Source: Crocodylus rhombifer
Taxonomy: Eukaryota > Chordata > Crocodylia > Crocodylidae
Direction of reading: 5' to 3'
DNA length: 64,000 nt
Assembly: GCA_038503035.1 (NCBI GenBank)
Contig: JAVSML010025160.1
Location: 18,258 to 82,257 of the forward strand
The position numbers were made by a program, and so were the translations under genes. The notes under the pieces are model-generated. The model was given only the letters and a program-made list of their open reading frames with translations. It had not been told where the DNA came from and did no database searches. The stretch's first letter is position 1. Each line of letters starts with the position of its first letter. This document shows, one piece after another, positions 9,328-20,999 of this stretch.

Positions 9328-10640
9328 CATTTAATTCCTTGCTCTCAGAGCGGGAGGGGCACTCACTGTATCACGAAGTAGCAGGGGATGAACGTTAAGG
9401 CTGTGCGAAACACCAACATCTCATTTCGACATCCATTTCACCATTTCAAAGGGACAGTGTTTCATTTTAGTGTTTCATTTCAAAGCACTTTCATCAAAAC
9501 TGTTTTGCTGTTTCAACTCGTTTCGATGTTTCGCCCATAGGCTATAATGGGGAATCATTAAAATGCCTAAAGTGTTGTAATTTCTCACCTGAATCAGATG
9601 CAAATTGCAGGGATGGTAGCCCCTTCTGAAGGCATGAAGCCTGCCAAGTTTCAAGGAGACAGGTGCAGAGGTTTCTCAGAAACTGCACCTCAAATCTTGA
9701 AAGCAAAATTTGTCAGGAGCAGAAGCCTACTATCAGCGCACCCCCAGGAGGACTGTGGGGCTGTGCTGAACTCCTTCCAAGGGTGTGGCCCCTGGATCTG
9801 CACCAGATGACAGGAGGCTGCCACTGCTGCCTAGGACCGGTGCTGGGTGCAGCCCATGCCCAGTGCCAGGCTCGATGGAGCTGAGCCCAGCACTGGGAGG
9901 GAGAGTGCAGCCCTGACTCTGCCCACCTCCCAGCTCTGCCTGCCTCATGCCACTGGGCTCAGCTCCATGGGACTGGTGGAGCCAATAGAAGCACAGCCCA
10001 GCAGTGGAAGGCAGGCAGAGCCAGCGCTGCACTCCCTACTGGGGTGAGCTACATGGGGCTGCAGAGCCACTTGGAGTGCAGCCCTGCTCTCCCCTACCTC
10101 CCACCACCAGGGTGCTTTGAAACTTGAAACATTTCAAAACTTTTGAAATGTTTCAAATGCCCTCATTTCATTTCAAATCTGTTTCAACGCTTCTTTTTCC
10201 ATTTTGATTTTGCTGTTTCAAGCTCAAAACTCATTGAAATAGCTTTGAAACAAAACATTCAGTGAAATTTCACACAGCCCTAATGAACATCTCCCTGCTG
10301 AGCTCCCACACCAGGACAAACTTGGAGGTATAGGCAGGGCCTATGGGGCAGCAGGAGGCCCCAGGTCCCAAGCATGATCTAAAACTGCACCCTGCCAGGG
10401 TTGGGAGGCCTGGTGGGACTGCTGGTGATGCAGTAGCCCACAAGAAATGCCAGGACTGAGGACCTCCCTATGGAAAGGTGGGTTGGAAGTACCTCATAAC
10501 CTCCAGCCACCACATGCATGCAGACTCCTGGCTGGGGAAATCCCAGACCTGTTACGCCTTTTACAGGCTTGAGGCTTGCTGGTTACAGTGGAGTTGTGAG
10601 ACTCCAGGTGAGCTTAGCTGCCTGGGATGCCATTTACGAG
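9328..10640 (+). repeat. Duplicated sequence R, copy 1, interrupted by a MITE
   Basis: Bases 9328-9395 and 10283-10640 together match 11718-12100 in the same orientation (shared landmarks CTCTCAGAGC, CCTGCTGAGCTCC, AAATGCCAGGACTG, ATAACCTCCAGCCAC, CAGTGGAGTTGT). This copy carries the 887-bp MITE 9396-10282. It starts shortly after the hAT transposase stop, so it may be the 3' untranslated part of that element. Confidence 0.7.
9396..10282 (-). mobile_element. Non-autonomous hAT element (MITE), 887 bp, with 8-bp target duplication
   Basis: The ends are TAAGGCTGTGCGAAAC on the left and the reverse complement of TAGGGCTGTGTGAAATTTC on the right. The flanks are ATGAACGT (9388-9395) and ATGAACAT (10283-10290), an 8-bp target duplication typical of hAT, as is the TA-G-G start. 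The interior has GTTTCA-rich sub-terminal parts, a core seen again at 12172, 12558, 46447 and 47040, one unit of the repeat that is expanded at 45.2-46.4 kb, and a GC-rich segment. It has no transposase. The orientation is assigned relative to the other core copies, which run on the plus strand. Crocodilian MITE families such as Chompy are known; a match to one of them is not verified. Confidence 0.85.
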
Positions 10641-10859
10641 GCATGGGCTTTCAGGTTTAAAACCCTTCATTGGGCTGAGGAAGCATCCAGTTGGGGTGTG
10701 TGTGCTGTTCCTGGATGGAAGGAATAGTAAAGAAGCCAGAGGCTGGCATGCAATTCAGGCAAGAAAGTCAGTCAGTGGAAATGTAAACTGAGGCATCGGG
10801 GGTGAGAGACAGTTTAGGTGGGGGTTGGAAGGAGGATGTAGCAGGTAAAAGTGGAGTGG
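10641..10859. other. Short unassigned stretch
   Basis: Unassigned sequence between the repeat R and the Penelope-like piece, containing nothing recognised. Confidence 0.4.
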
Positions 10860-11585
10860 TACCTGCTACCTGAGGAGTCAGATGTCAGGCAGGTTGTAGT
10901 GTGTTATAAATCCCATGTCTATATTGAGACCATGAGTTTCTGTATCTACTAGGAGATTGATGTGAAGTTCATAGGTCCGTCTGTGAAAAGTGGTTTGTAA
11001 ATTCAAACAAGCACAGAACCTCACTAACCTCATCACCAAGAAGCCAACTTCCAACAGCCCAAAACACACTGAAAGAATCCAGACCATGCCATGACAAGAA
11101 ACGCAAAACCTGCCAACATATCTCCAGTACCCCCACAAACTGCGCACCAGAATCTATCACAGACAAGAATACCCAACTACCTGTGGAAGCACATTTCTCA
11201 TGAAAAAAACACTCTGTCTCCAGTCTCTCAGGCCTTATCCTCAAAGGGAATTTACAAACCACTTTTTACAGTGGGCCTATGAACTTCACTTTACAATTTA
11301 CATTTTACATTTACAATTTACATTTTCACTGACTGGCTTTGTTGCCTGCACTGCATGCCAGCCTCTGGCTTCTTTACTATTCCTTCCATCCAAGAACAGC
11401 TCACACAGCAACTGCAGATGCTTCCTCAGCCTGATGAAGGGTTTTTAAACCTGAAAGTTTGCAAAGAAGAATTTCTCCAACTGTTCAGTTGGTATAATAA
11501 AAGATATCATATTGATTCCAGGAACCTTGTTTGCCTATGTCCTTAGACCAACCTGGCTACAACCTATACCCCTTAACATACACAA
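10860..11585 (+). mobile_element. Penelope-like element 3' portion with inverted arms
   Basis: The right part has the typical reptilian Penelope-type 3' end: CCTGATGAAGGGTTTTTAAA, a later AATAAAAGATATCA and GACCAACCTGGCTACAACC near 11548-11570. The left part (10860-10960) resembles the 15590-15660 end of the other Penelope-like copy. Arms at 10962-11004 and 11248-11289 are inverted copies of about 43 bp, identical at most positions. Penelope elements often carry partial inverted or tandem copies of themselves, which would explain this. No intact coding region is present. Confidence 0.6.
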
Positions 11586-11717
11586 ATGACATGAGTTTTG
11601 CTTTCAGCAGTTTGAGGTGCAGTTTTCCCTGCACCACTGTGCCTGAAGCCTGGCAGGCCTCATGCTCACACAAGGGTTTATGTATGTGGCAAGATAGGTG
11701 CTAATGAGGGTGGCCAT
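11586..11717 (+). mobile_element. MITE core fragment
   Basis: GAGTTTTGCTTTCAGCAG and GAGGTGCAGTTTTCC at about 11592-11630 match the start of the MITE cores at 12172 and 12558. It sits directly after a Penelope-like tail, just as the 12558 copy does. Confidence 0.45.
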
Positions 11718-12100
11718 TTAATGCCCCACTCTCAGAGCTAGAGGTAGCAGTTTAGTTTTTCACCAGCCAGCAGGGGAAGAACATCTTCCTGCTGAGCTCC
11801 TGTGCCAGGAAGAACTTAGAGATATAAAGGCTGGGCCTATATAAGGGAGGCCCCACATCATCCTGGGCATGACCTAATACTGCATCCTGCCAGGGTAGGG
11901 AGGCCTGGGTGGAACTGCCAGTGGCATGGCACCCCAGGAAATGCCAGGACTGTGAACTTCCCTGGTGAAAGGCAGGTAGGAGCAGGAGGTACCTGATAAC
12001 CTCCAGCCACCTCACAGTCCTGGCTGGGAAGGCCCAGACCTGTAAGATCTTTGAGAGGCCTGAGGCTTACAGGTTGCAGTGGAGTTGTAAGGGTGAGAAC
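11718..12100 (+). repeat. Duplicated sequence R, copy 2 (empty site)
   Basis: This is an uninterrupted counterpart of copy 1. At the point where copy 1 holds the MITE, this copy reads GCAGGGGAAGAACATC without a gap (about 11767-11782). It also holds TATATAAGG at about 11838, a possible TATA box, not found in the other copy. Confidence 0.7.
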
Positions 12101-12171
12101 AGGAGCTACAAACGCTGCAATTTTCATTCTGCTGCACCTTTAGACACATACACACACAGTCAGGCATCATG

Positions 12172-12499
12172 AGTTTTGCTTTGAACAGTTTGAGGTGCAA
12201 TTTCCTGGAAATCCCTGAACCTATCTCCTTGAAACTTGGCAGGCTTCATGCCCTCAGAAAGAGCTACCATGCCTGCTGTTTTCAACCAAATCTACCAAAA
12301 AATGATGAAGTTATAGGTATTTCAGTGATTCCCCATTATAGTCTATGGCCGAATCACCAAATATCTTCAAATCAGTGATGAATCTTTCAAGACCGATTTG
12401 GCCGAATCAGTTCAGGTCAGTGATCTGAATCGAATCACTGCCCTCTGAATCAGCCAAATCCAAACCCAAACTGAATACTGCCCTATTCACACAGGCCTA
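12172..12499 (+). mobile_element. hAT MITE, left-truncated copy A
   Basis: The core GCTTTGAACAGTTTGAGGTG is followed by TTGAAACTTGGCAGGCTTCA and CCCCATTATAGTCTATGG, and the right end TCACACAGGCCTA is a mutated form of the TAGGGCTGTGTGAA inverted repeat. The left inverted repeat is missing. Confidence 0.7.
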
Positions 12500-12557
12500 C
12501 CTATGTCCTTAGACCAACACGGCTACAACCTACACATACCCCTTAACACACACAAGT
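12500..12557 (+). repeat. Repeated Penelope-like tail piece
   Basis: CCTATGTCCTTAGACCAACA and the following bases repeat 11538-11590 closely. Both pieces are followed at once by the same MITE core, so the tail plus core has been duplicated as one unit. Confidence 0.6.
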
Positions 12558-12890
12558 GTTATGAGTTTTGCTTTGAACAGTTTGAGGTGCAGTTTCACAG
12601 AAACCCCTGTATCTATATCCTTGAAAATTGGCAGGCTTCATGCCCTCAGAAGGGGCTACCATCCCTGCTGTTTTCATCCAAATTACCCTAAAAATGACAA
12701 AGTTAAAGGTATTTTAGTGATTCCCCATTATTGTCTATGGATGAATCTCCGAACCAGTGTCAAAATTCTGAAACATGATTCAGCCAAATTGAATCGGGAC
12801 TGTGATCCAAAACACCAAATTGAATCTCTGTCCCTCCGAAATGGTCGAATCCAAATCTGAATTGGAACAGAGCTGTTTTGCACAGCCCTA
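12558..12890 (+). mobile_element. hAT MITE, left-truncated copy B
   Basis: It has the same core as copy A, and its right end TTTTGCACAGCCCTA at 12876-12890 matches the family inverted repeat. The left inverted repeat is absent. Confidence 0.72.
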
Positions 12891-14089
12891 CTGGCCAGGG
12901 CTTGATGGTGTTTCCATACAGTGCTAGGCAGCAAGCAGCCCCCGACACTAAAGCACCCTTGTGCCCCAGCCAGCCATGTCAGTGTCTATATGTGTGGTGC
13001 TGCAGAGTAAAAGTCTCAGCAGCAGGATAGTATTTGGATTTATGACGACTACCCTGCTATGGAGTTAATTTCTTGCAGCCTAATAGGCCCACACAAGAGA
13101 CATTTGCTGTGGAACTATTTAGTCTACTCCACAGTAAACATCTTATGTAGATATGCCTTATATTGATCAACTTGATCTACAGTGGAGTTGGCATACCAGA
13201 AGCCTAACCTTTGTCAGGGCTCCTCATAAGCATCAGAGAAGAGGAAGGGGTTTGAGGAGAGTTCTGAAGGAGAGCAAGGCAGCTTTACAGATGTTATGAG
13301 GAGCTCCTTCTACTGGTGCGGGGCAGCAAAGGAGAAAGCATGAAGGCATTGTTTGCAAATTTAAAAAGGAGATGAAAGTGGCTGGCCTACTCTGTCTGTA
13401 CCAATACATTTATTTACTACTAGTTTTGACTGAAACAGCCCATAAACTTTATAGAAGTTGCATAATGAGGGCACATGACAGTGAATTTAGTTTGGCATTT
13501 CAGTTTGTTTCTAGTTTGCATAAATCATTGCTTAGCTGATTTTGCTCTATTTTTGGCAGACCTAATAACAAACACTCTATTATGTCTTAAAATTTAAAGT
13601 TGATTCAGAAAGAGTTATAAAGTGGGAAAGCAATGGAGTTCAGACAAGAAAAACCTCCCTTCACTGACTGATAATTAAACTTTCTCAAGAGGTCACTAAG
13701 ATCCATAATTTTGGTCTTTTACTACCTAGCAAACAGTGGGTTTAGAAGATGTACCAAAGGGGAGCCTGGTGCTGACAGATTTTCCATGCAAAATTTCTTT
13801 TAAGGGGGTAATTTTAATAGAAGGATTCTGATGAACTATGAAGTACCCATGTCCTGACTTCATAAATTAACTGCTTGGAGGAAACATTAGCATTTCAGTT
13901 AGAATTTTAACCATGCTTAGTTTGTCTTTTAAAAAAAAGAAATATTTCCACACAAAGTCCAATTAAGCATTCAATCTCTTTCCCCAAAAGATTTTCACTC
14001 TGCGACTGGGATATGCTTGCATTTTGGAATAAAAATAGAAACAGAAAAACACCAACATTTGGACACAATCTCAAATGTTACTGCATTAC

Positions 14090-14110
14090 TTTTTTTTTTT
14101 TTTTTTTTTT
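14090..14110. repeat. Poly-T tract
   Basis: Uninterrupted T21 followed by A-rich sequence. It could be the tail of a minus-strand retroposed copy, but no source sequence is recognised beside it. Confidence 0.9.
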
Positions 14111-14220
14111 AAGGGAAAAAACCTTAAATATCAGATTAAGCTAAAGGAGAAAAAAAGGCAGTAACTGAGTGAACCGGTAAAAAAAATGCGATAGCAACTT
14201 GTAAAACAAACAATTTACCT

Positions 14221-14427
14221 TTAAGCAGCCTTCATTTCTTTCCCACACTCTAAGCTAAACAGCATGGCAAAGCTTGTAGCAGCAGTTTTCTTGGAACCAG
14301 TTGTATCTGTTCGGTCCCCTGCTTGGAACTCCAGTTTGTAGTAATCCCTGGTAACCATTTTTGCCCTGAGGTACCCCTGCTTTAAAAAAGGGCACAGCAG
14401 TAGCTCGTTGCCTTTCGGCCTTTTCAC
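14221..14427 (-). other. Unassigned 68-codon reading frame followed by a splice-donor-like site
   Basis: The minus-strand frame begins with ATG at 14427 and ends at TAA 14221-14223, then AAAG|GTAAAT follows. The product is basic, balanced in composition and shows no low-complexity bias, which is unusual for this window. I do not recognise it. A non-coding RNA exon or a chance frame is at least as likely as a gene. Confidence 0.15.
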
Positions 14428-15589
14428 CCCTGCAGCTTGACCAGGAATGAGAATTAGCCTCCTTTCAGAGCTCTCTCAATGTTTGAGATAACTCTACAGG
14501 CCCAAAGAAGAAAATAATGAAGCTTTAGTTGTTCCTCGTCCTGGGGGTTTAAAGCATAACTTTATTCTAGGAATTGAAACCAATGGGAGAGGATGAGAGT
14601 TCTCACAACAAAGGCCTTCTGCATTCTTTCCCATCATTCATAGAACTCAGAATAAAAGTACCTAAACATGCCACATCTGGTCATTATTAATTGCATAGTT
14701 AATCAAACTGGAGAGGCCACATATAAACCCAATTAGGCAGAAACTTGGATTTATACCATATTTTCTTTTCTTTTCTTTTAAAGTTTTCTGCTGACTCTTA
14801 GGCCTTGTTAAATGCAAACTATCACTTTCTAGACATGTGGATAGGCAAGTGCCATAACACACGTTTAATTTTAGGGGTGGCAGGGAGTAGGGGAAGATAA
14901 TACTTAAGAGAATTGTCAGGAAACTGTTCACAATCATTCAGATATGATCAGAAAGAGAATATGTGATATGATATGAAATGGACTGTAATGGTACATCTGA
15001 TCCACATGTGGTAAGGCTTCTAATATAGAATATCCATTACAGTAACACAGCAATATCTCTGAAACTAATTTAGAGGCACAGGTGTTACCTTAGATAATGT
15101 AGGAACTTGTTTGGTCTTGGATTTTCATCCAGTCTTTTATCAGAGTCCCGTTACCCTCTCTACCACACAGTGCCACACCAAAATTGCTAAACTACTTCTG
15201 GCCCAGGATTTTGTACAGGCAGAACTAATGGGGTGTATTTCAGCACTACGCTGCATTGCACCCTATACACAGGTCTCTAACAGGCCAAATTCTGCCTTGC
15301 ATCTCCTATACTAAGTGAAATCAGGCAGAGTTGTGCAGTTTGACCATTATTAAACTAACTGTATAGTTGGGATAAATTTAGACAAGTTTTTGAATGCAAA
15401 GCTTTCTTTTTCAGGTCTGAGGAGGAAACTAAGCACAGTGATTTTTATGAACAGTGGGCAGAGCTATGAAATTGGTGGGAGGAGAAATTCCCATCAGTAG
15501 CAGACAAACAATCATCAGAAGAAAAGCAGCTTGATTACTGGAAGGTCAACACCTATCAAAAAGGAGGAGAGTCATTACCTGTCGCGTGT

Positions 15590-16932
15590 AGGAAGAATTT
15601 CAGGAATCAGGTAGATTACAGTGTGTCATAAAAACATCATCTGTGTTCAGTCCTTGGTTCCTAGCGTCCAGCCAGCTTATGAATTTTTGTTCCCAAGCTC
15701 CTTTCTTAGAGGTGTTTCATAGATATCCCTTAAGCATGAGGATAGCGAAGTCTAAAAGGGAGTGAGTGGTTGTTATGTGGAAAATGTGCTCCTCCTGACA
15801 CACGTGTGTCTGACATGCATAGTTGCTGTTTCATTTCACCAATATAGTTACCAAGAGGGCATCTGGTCCACTGGATCAGATATATCATATTTTGGGAAAG
15901 GTATATGTAGAATCCATGAATTTTTGTGGGTTCATCGGGGGGGGAGGGGGGGGAGTATTGATCATAATAGAAGTGGAGATGAATTGAGACAAGCTAAGCG
16001 CTGTTGTTAAGAGGTTGTGTCCTATCTGATGTCCATTGAACAGTGAGGAGTTTTCTTCTGACAATGAGTCAACAAGGTTAGGGGCCTGTCTGAAAGCCAG
16101 GCATAGAGAGACTGTGAATATTTCTCTTAAGATTTGATCTTTTTCAAGTGTAAGCTGTAGATGTTTGATGATTCCATAAATGGCGTGTGCCCCCAGTGGT
16201 GGGGGGGCATGGGTGCACTGGTGGCAGTGGGAGCACGGTGGTGGGAGCATGCTGGTGGTGAGCAGGAAGCTCCTGCAGACACCGCTGGCACTGTTGGCAG
16301 CGGGGGTGGGTGGGGTGGTGAGCACCAGCCAGGGTGCAGCGACCACCTACAGGCACTGCCAACAGTGTCAGCAGCAACTTTTTGCAGGGAGTGCACCCGC
16401 TTGCACCCCCTATGTGTCACCCCTGGATGATGCTTCTAAATGGTTCTAGTGTGGGGTGGTAGGTGACTAACGTGAATATGTAATCATTGGGGGAGTGGGA
16501 TTCTTTCTGTATTGTAGCAAGTTACTGTGTGGGATTGGGATGGCTCTTTCAAAGATGCAGTCTATTTCTCTACTGGAGCATTCTTGTGGTATAAAGGCAG
16601 ATTTTTGGCTGGCCCGGTAGGCATCAAAAGTGTTCTCCTCGGAGCAGATGCAGTGGAATCTGAGGACTCGAGTATAGATTACAGTTGCCCTTGTGGGCAT
16701 AAGTATGAGGTCTTTTGTAGGTGGTGGCTTGTAGGGTGCCATCCCAGATGTGGACCTCTGTATCCACAAAGTTGATATTAGCATAGGAATATTCCAGATA
16801 AAGTTTGACTGAGGGGAGATAGTTGTTAAACCTGTGGTGGAATACATCATTTACGTAACACAGATACACTGCAAATTTGATGGTACAATTTTCAAGAAGT
16901 TTTTTCTCATGCGGTGGGCTTTCTCCACACAC
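15590..16932 (-). pseudogene. Penelope-like element: reverse transcriptase end and GIY-YIG endonuclease remnant
   Basis: Reading the minus strand from 16932: a segment with NFVDTEVHIWDGTLQATTYKRP, the conserved region after the Penelope reverse transcriptase catalytic core. A frame change follows, then LRFHCICSEENTF and ERAIPIPHSNLLQYR, then LAFRQAPNLVDSL of the linker. Near 15850 a YIGE core of the GIY-YIG nuclease is visible. Several frameshifts and stops are present. A 251-bp hAT insertion lies at 16175-16425. The left end near 15600-15660 resembles 10870-10930 of the other copy. Penelope-like elements are known from reptile genomes. Family level (Neptune-like) is inference. Confidence 0.78.
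16175..16425. mobile_element. Small GC-rich hAT MITE inside the Penelope-like element
   Basis: It is flanked by GATGATTC (16167-16174) and GATGATGC (16426-16433), an 8-bp duplication with one mismatch. The left end CATAAATGGCGTGTG and the inverted right end CAGGGGTGACACATA differ almost only by transitions, consistent with old, CpG-decayed inverted repeats. The interior is rich in GGTGG and GCACTG words and has no coding potential. Confidence 0.6.
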
Positions 16933-19900
16933 CTACAACCACACCCATACCCACACAATGTTATAGGGTGACTAACAAGATGGGGAGAGGACGAATGGGC
17001 AGAGCTGCCAAACTGCCTCCTCCTTCTGCTCTAGTTCACCTGGAAGATGCAACAGCCACAGTAACCCTGGCAGTCTTTGCAGGACCAACATTTTCCTGCA
17101 TAAGATTCAAATTCCTTGGCTCTGCCCCATTCAGTCCTCATCTCTTGCTTCACCCTATTTCATTGCCTTTATTTGGTGTCCAAAGCATCATGTAATATGA
17201 TGGTTCTATCCACATCTCATCAATAAATAATTTTGGCGGTGCAAGTGAGGGGGGAACACTATCCCAATTTCCAGAATTTGCCAACTGTAAATAACCCTGC
17301 CATTACCAGCAAAGATATTTTCTACCCAATTCTCTTCACACATAGGGGAGAATCAGGAACAGTTCTGACAGAAATACCCACATGAGTGCAAAGCCAGGGT
17401 GAGAAGAAAACAAGCCCTCTGGTTATCCCCTCTTTCCCTGTCTTGTTTTTTTAGACTATAAACACTTCAAGACAAGGACCGTCTCATCTGTGCACAATAA
17501 GGCCCCTATATTGGCTGGACACTGGTATGACCTCAAAAAGCCAAGTAATAAAAGGCAAGGCCAAAAGCATTTACTCTCTGCTTTCTCATACATAAACAAA
17601 GTGCAGCATGGGAAGAAGCATCCACTGACAAAGCTCAAAGAATAACAATCATTTTCCCAGCCTTTTTATTGCAATGTCAGTGGTACATGGATGAATCCCA
17701 GTCAAGCAACAAAGCTTATGTGTAGTATATGAACTGTCTAAAAGCCATATTTGCAAGGACTGAACCAGTGGATAATCAATTTTGAGGGTAAGGAGAGCCT
17801 GAGAAGCCAGTCATTGCCTTCCAAATGCAAATTCAACATACTGTAATTATGATCTTCTTTTTTACAAATAAGCCAAAGCTTTAAGACATGGTTGTGCTTC
17901 GGAACCAACAGCAGTCTTAGTGTAAACTATTTGTTTTCAGATTTATTTGGATACCCATTATCAAAATTGCACATGCTGGACCAGGGGTTGCATGGGTGTA
18001 ATTGAGGGTAGAATTTGGCCCAGTGTCTAAGAACAGGACAAATGATGATAAAGCTCTAATTACAGCACCTTTTTTGCATCAAAAGCATTAGTTTCCCAGC
18101 TTAAATCTTCAGCTGAAAATGTACTTTAAAATATGATACTAAACAGCACAGCCATGGATGGTCCTGATACAAAATCCGTACTACAGATGACACACTGGGA
18201 AAAATAAAACAAAATTAACATACCAGTGCTTGTGGCTGGACCACTATACCATTACTGGCATTTTGCTTATGTAGTGATTCCATTGGTGTTTTGCATTACA
18301 TGGTAAAACCATAGGTTCCCCTTCTAAGAAAAGAATTGCTTAGGGTGCCAAACGGTACATCTGGAGCAAAGTACTGCCAGCCTGCAATGATAAAAAAAAA
18401 AAAAAAAATTATTCTGATGCCTGCTGGCTAGCTTTCTAAATGAGGATGCTCTTTATGATATTCCTATTGCAAAACATATTTTGGTGACTGAATGTCTAAA
18501 GCTTTCATGCTGGAAAGCATCTTTGATTGACCAATGCAGAGATTGTTACTTTTTTTGGCAAATCCTAGAGTGACAGGGGAGATGATTGAGCTTTTTGTGA
18601 GGTAACAATTATTAGTTGCTTTTTGTTTTCTATGTAAATTAAAATGTGCTGTTGATTTCCACTGCCCATGACACTATCAGGCACAGTGCTCATTTGAACT
18701 TAGAACCGGTAATGTAAAATTAAGTTTCTTGTTTTCTTGGCAGAGGTGTAGGGTCATGTGATGTTTAGCATTTGCCATACTTATGAAAGCAAGTACAGAT
18801 GGGAAAGACCCTATTTTTATAGTCCAATATGATGGCTCTTTGCAGTGTATCCCATTATACTACTGCTATTTGCAGTCTAGACAAATATCCCCAAACCTGG
18901 TATCCTTTCTTTGCTTGAGAGCAACACCACAACAAATAGATTAATTCAGGTAGACTTGCTAAGCAGGAATTCCCCCCCTCCCCTCTGTCTTGCTGAGGAG
19001 GTGTCTGTGTATTAGCTAGCAGACCACATGGGTCTGTGCTGAATCAACAGGCAGAATCAACAAGTAGCTAATAATATCCCTCTGTTGTTTTCTTAATTGG
19101 GTGATAAACACTGTTATCAATTCCCTGCTGGGCTAATCAGAGTTCCTGCTGGAGTCTGGCCACACACCCCTTCTTTACTGAGTTACTCCTTACCCTGCAA
19201 GTCACTCTGTTGCAATCAATCCACCTGTGTGTGAAGTAAAGTTAACACAGCAAAATAAAGGTGTGATTATAACACAATTAAATGTTATAGGAAAATCCAA
19301 ACTGCTACACAAAACAGGACTGGAGGCAGAAATACATGCAGAGTTCAAAGTCAGAATCCACAAGGCACAGATCATAAAGCTACACACTCACCATGGCAAC
19401 CAGGTCAACATAACACCTGACATCTGGAAAAAGGTGCAAAAACTGCCCTAAGCAAGAGAACAAGCAATGTGCAATGCATGGAAGACAACAGGAAAATTAA
19501 TTCTAAATAAGTCTTGTAACAGAAGATGAATGGCCTCTCAGCCTAAAAACAAATGAGTAACTTCTTCATTTTGAGTTGGACCCAAGATAGTGGCACAAAC
19601 AGTATATGAGCACTGTGAGAAAAGCCGCAGGTGGTAGAAAAGAAGTGGGTAAAATTCTGGGCTTACTGTGGTGAACTTAACGCCATTAAGTAAGGATGCA
19701 AACTACAGGTGTGGGTAAAAATACACCAGGGGAAAAAAGATACTACTTGTACTACTATCAGGGAAAAAGAGCTGGGTTAGGTTAAAAAAGTAATCAAGGC
19801 CTTGATATCAATTATTGGAGGAGTAAAGAATGAAATCAATTGAAGAAGATTTTGAGGATGTCTTTCATGGGATAGGGAAGTTCCCAACAGACAACAGCAT

Positions 19901-20729
19901 AGAACTGAAAAGTCCAGTTTGACCAGTGGCTGTAGACGGTACACAAAAAGCTAGAGCTTCCAGGCTAAAGCTAAAGAAGTGTAAATCCTGTGTAATATGA
20001 AACATAGTAGGAAGAAAAAGCCAATATAGCAAGATACAGGAGACATAAGGAAGGAGTACAAAGGTTCCTTGGAAGGGTGAACTACATGGGAAACAGCTTG
20101 AGAACACTAGTGAACAAATGGTCCATTGGACATGAAGGAGTTAAAAAAGTTCCAGTCCTGAGTACTATGACAGTAAGCACAAAAGCAAGCTGTCCACAGA
20201 TATAATAATCATAGCTGCCATGAATATTGGTGCAGTTTACTTATAACACTATGATCAGCACTGGACATCAGTACCATGTACATCACAGACACGGAGAAGT
20301 GTTACAGAGAAGACTTGTCAATAGATGTAAAAAGTTTCACATTTATTTAAAGGAGGCCAGTGGTCACTGAAAGTTTATCATAAAGCACTTGGCTTGGAGA
20401 TTTTTCAGGTTCTGTTAAATGAAATGACTTATATCATCACTGTCAATGTCAAATTAGAATTATGATGCCTCTTATGATAAGTGTCATATTATTTGGATGT
20501 TCTTTACATGATAGCTTCTGCTTTAAATATTTTAGATACCTTTTTTTCTTTTAACTACTTATTTTTCCTGAAACAATAATTAAGGGGGGACCTGTCTCCC
20601 AGTTGTATGTACACACACATACACACAGTAAAACTTTATCCTAAGGATAATGTAGTAGTTCCATAATATTTAAAATAAGGGCTAAATTAGTTACATACTT
20701 CCATATAGCTAAATTGATCCAAGCCTCCT
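16933..20729. other. Intergenic DNA with no recognised gene
   Basis: AT-rich sequence with a 17-base A run at 18392-18408. Reading frames are short. Nothing with clear repeat ends or coding character was seen. Confidence 0.5.
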
Positions 20730-20850
20730 TATTTCACAATTGGAATACACAGAGATCAAGGGCCTGGCCTAAAGGGGAAAAAGTCCAGAGGAAAACCAGG
20801 AATTTAACCCAGATTTCCTAATTTCAGGCCAATGTCTGAACAAAAAGGCA
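20730..20850 (+). mobile_element. MIR/CORE-like SINE relic
   Basis: The pattern AAGGGCCTGGCC, then CCAGGAATTTAACCCAGATT, then GGCCAATGTCTGAAC follows the 3' half of MIR-type SINEs (accepted pattern: CCAGGA-TTGAACCCAG). It is diverged and has no clear ends. Confidence 0.4.
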
Positions 20851-20999
20851 ATCCCTCCTTTTTGAACTGATAATATTATTTAATATCTGTATTAAATGCT
20901 ATAACATGCTTTATAGAAGGTACTTCCCACCACCAATCATTTAGGCACTGGCTGTTCCCATCCTCAAGCTGCACAGAGGAAAACTAACAGACTTTGAGC

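Larger units (their letters stand above)
12891..15589. other. Intergenic DNA with poly-T and one odd reading frame
   Basis: AT-rich sequence. It contains a T21 run at 14090-14110 and the unassigned minus-strand frame at 14221-14427. No other supported gene or repeat ends were seen. Confidence 0.5.
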
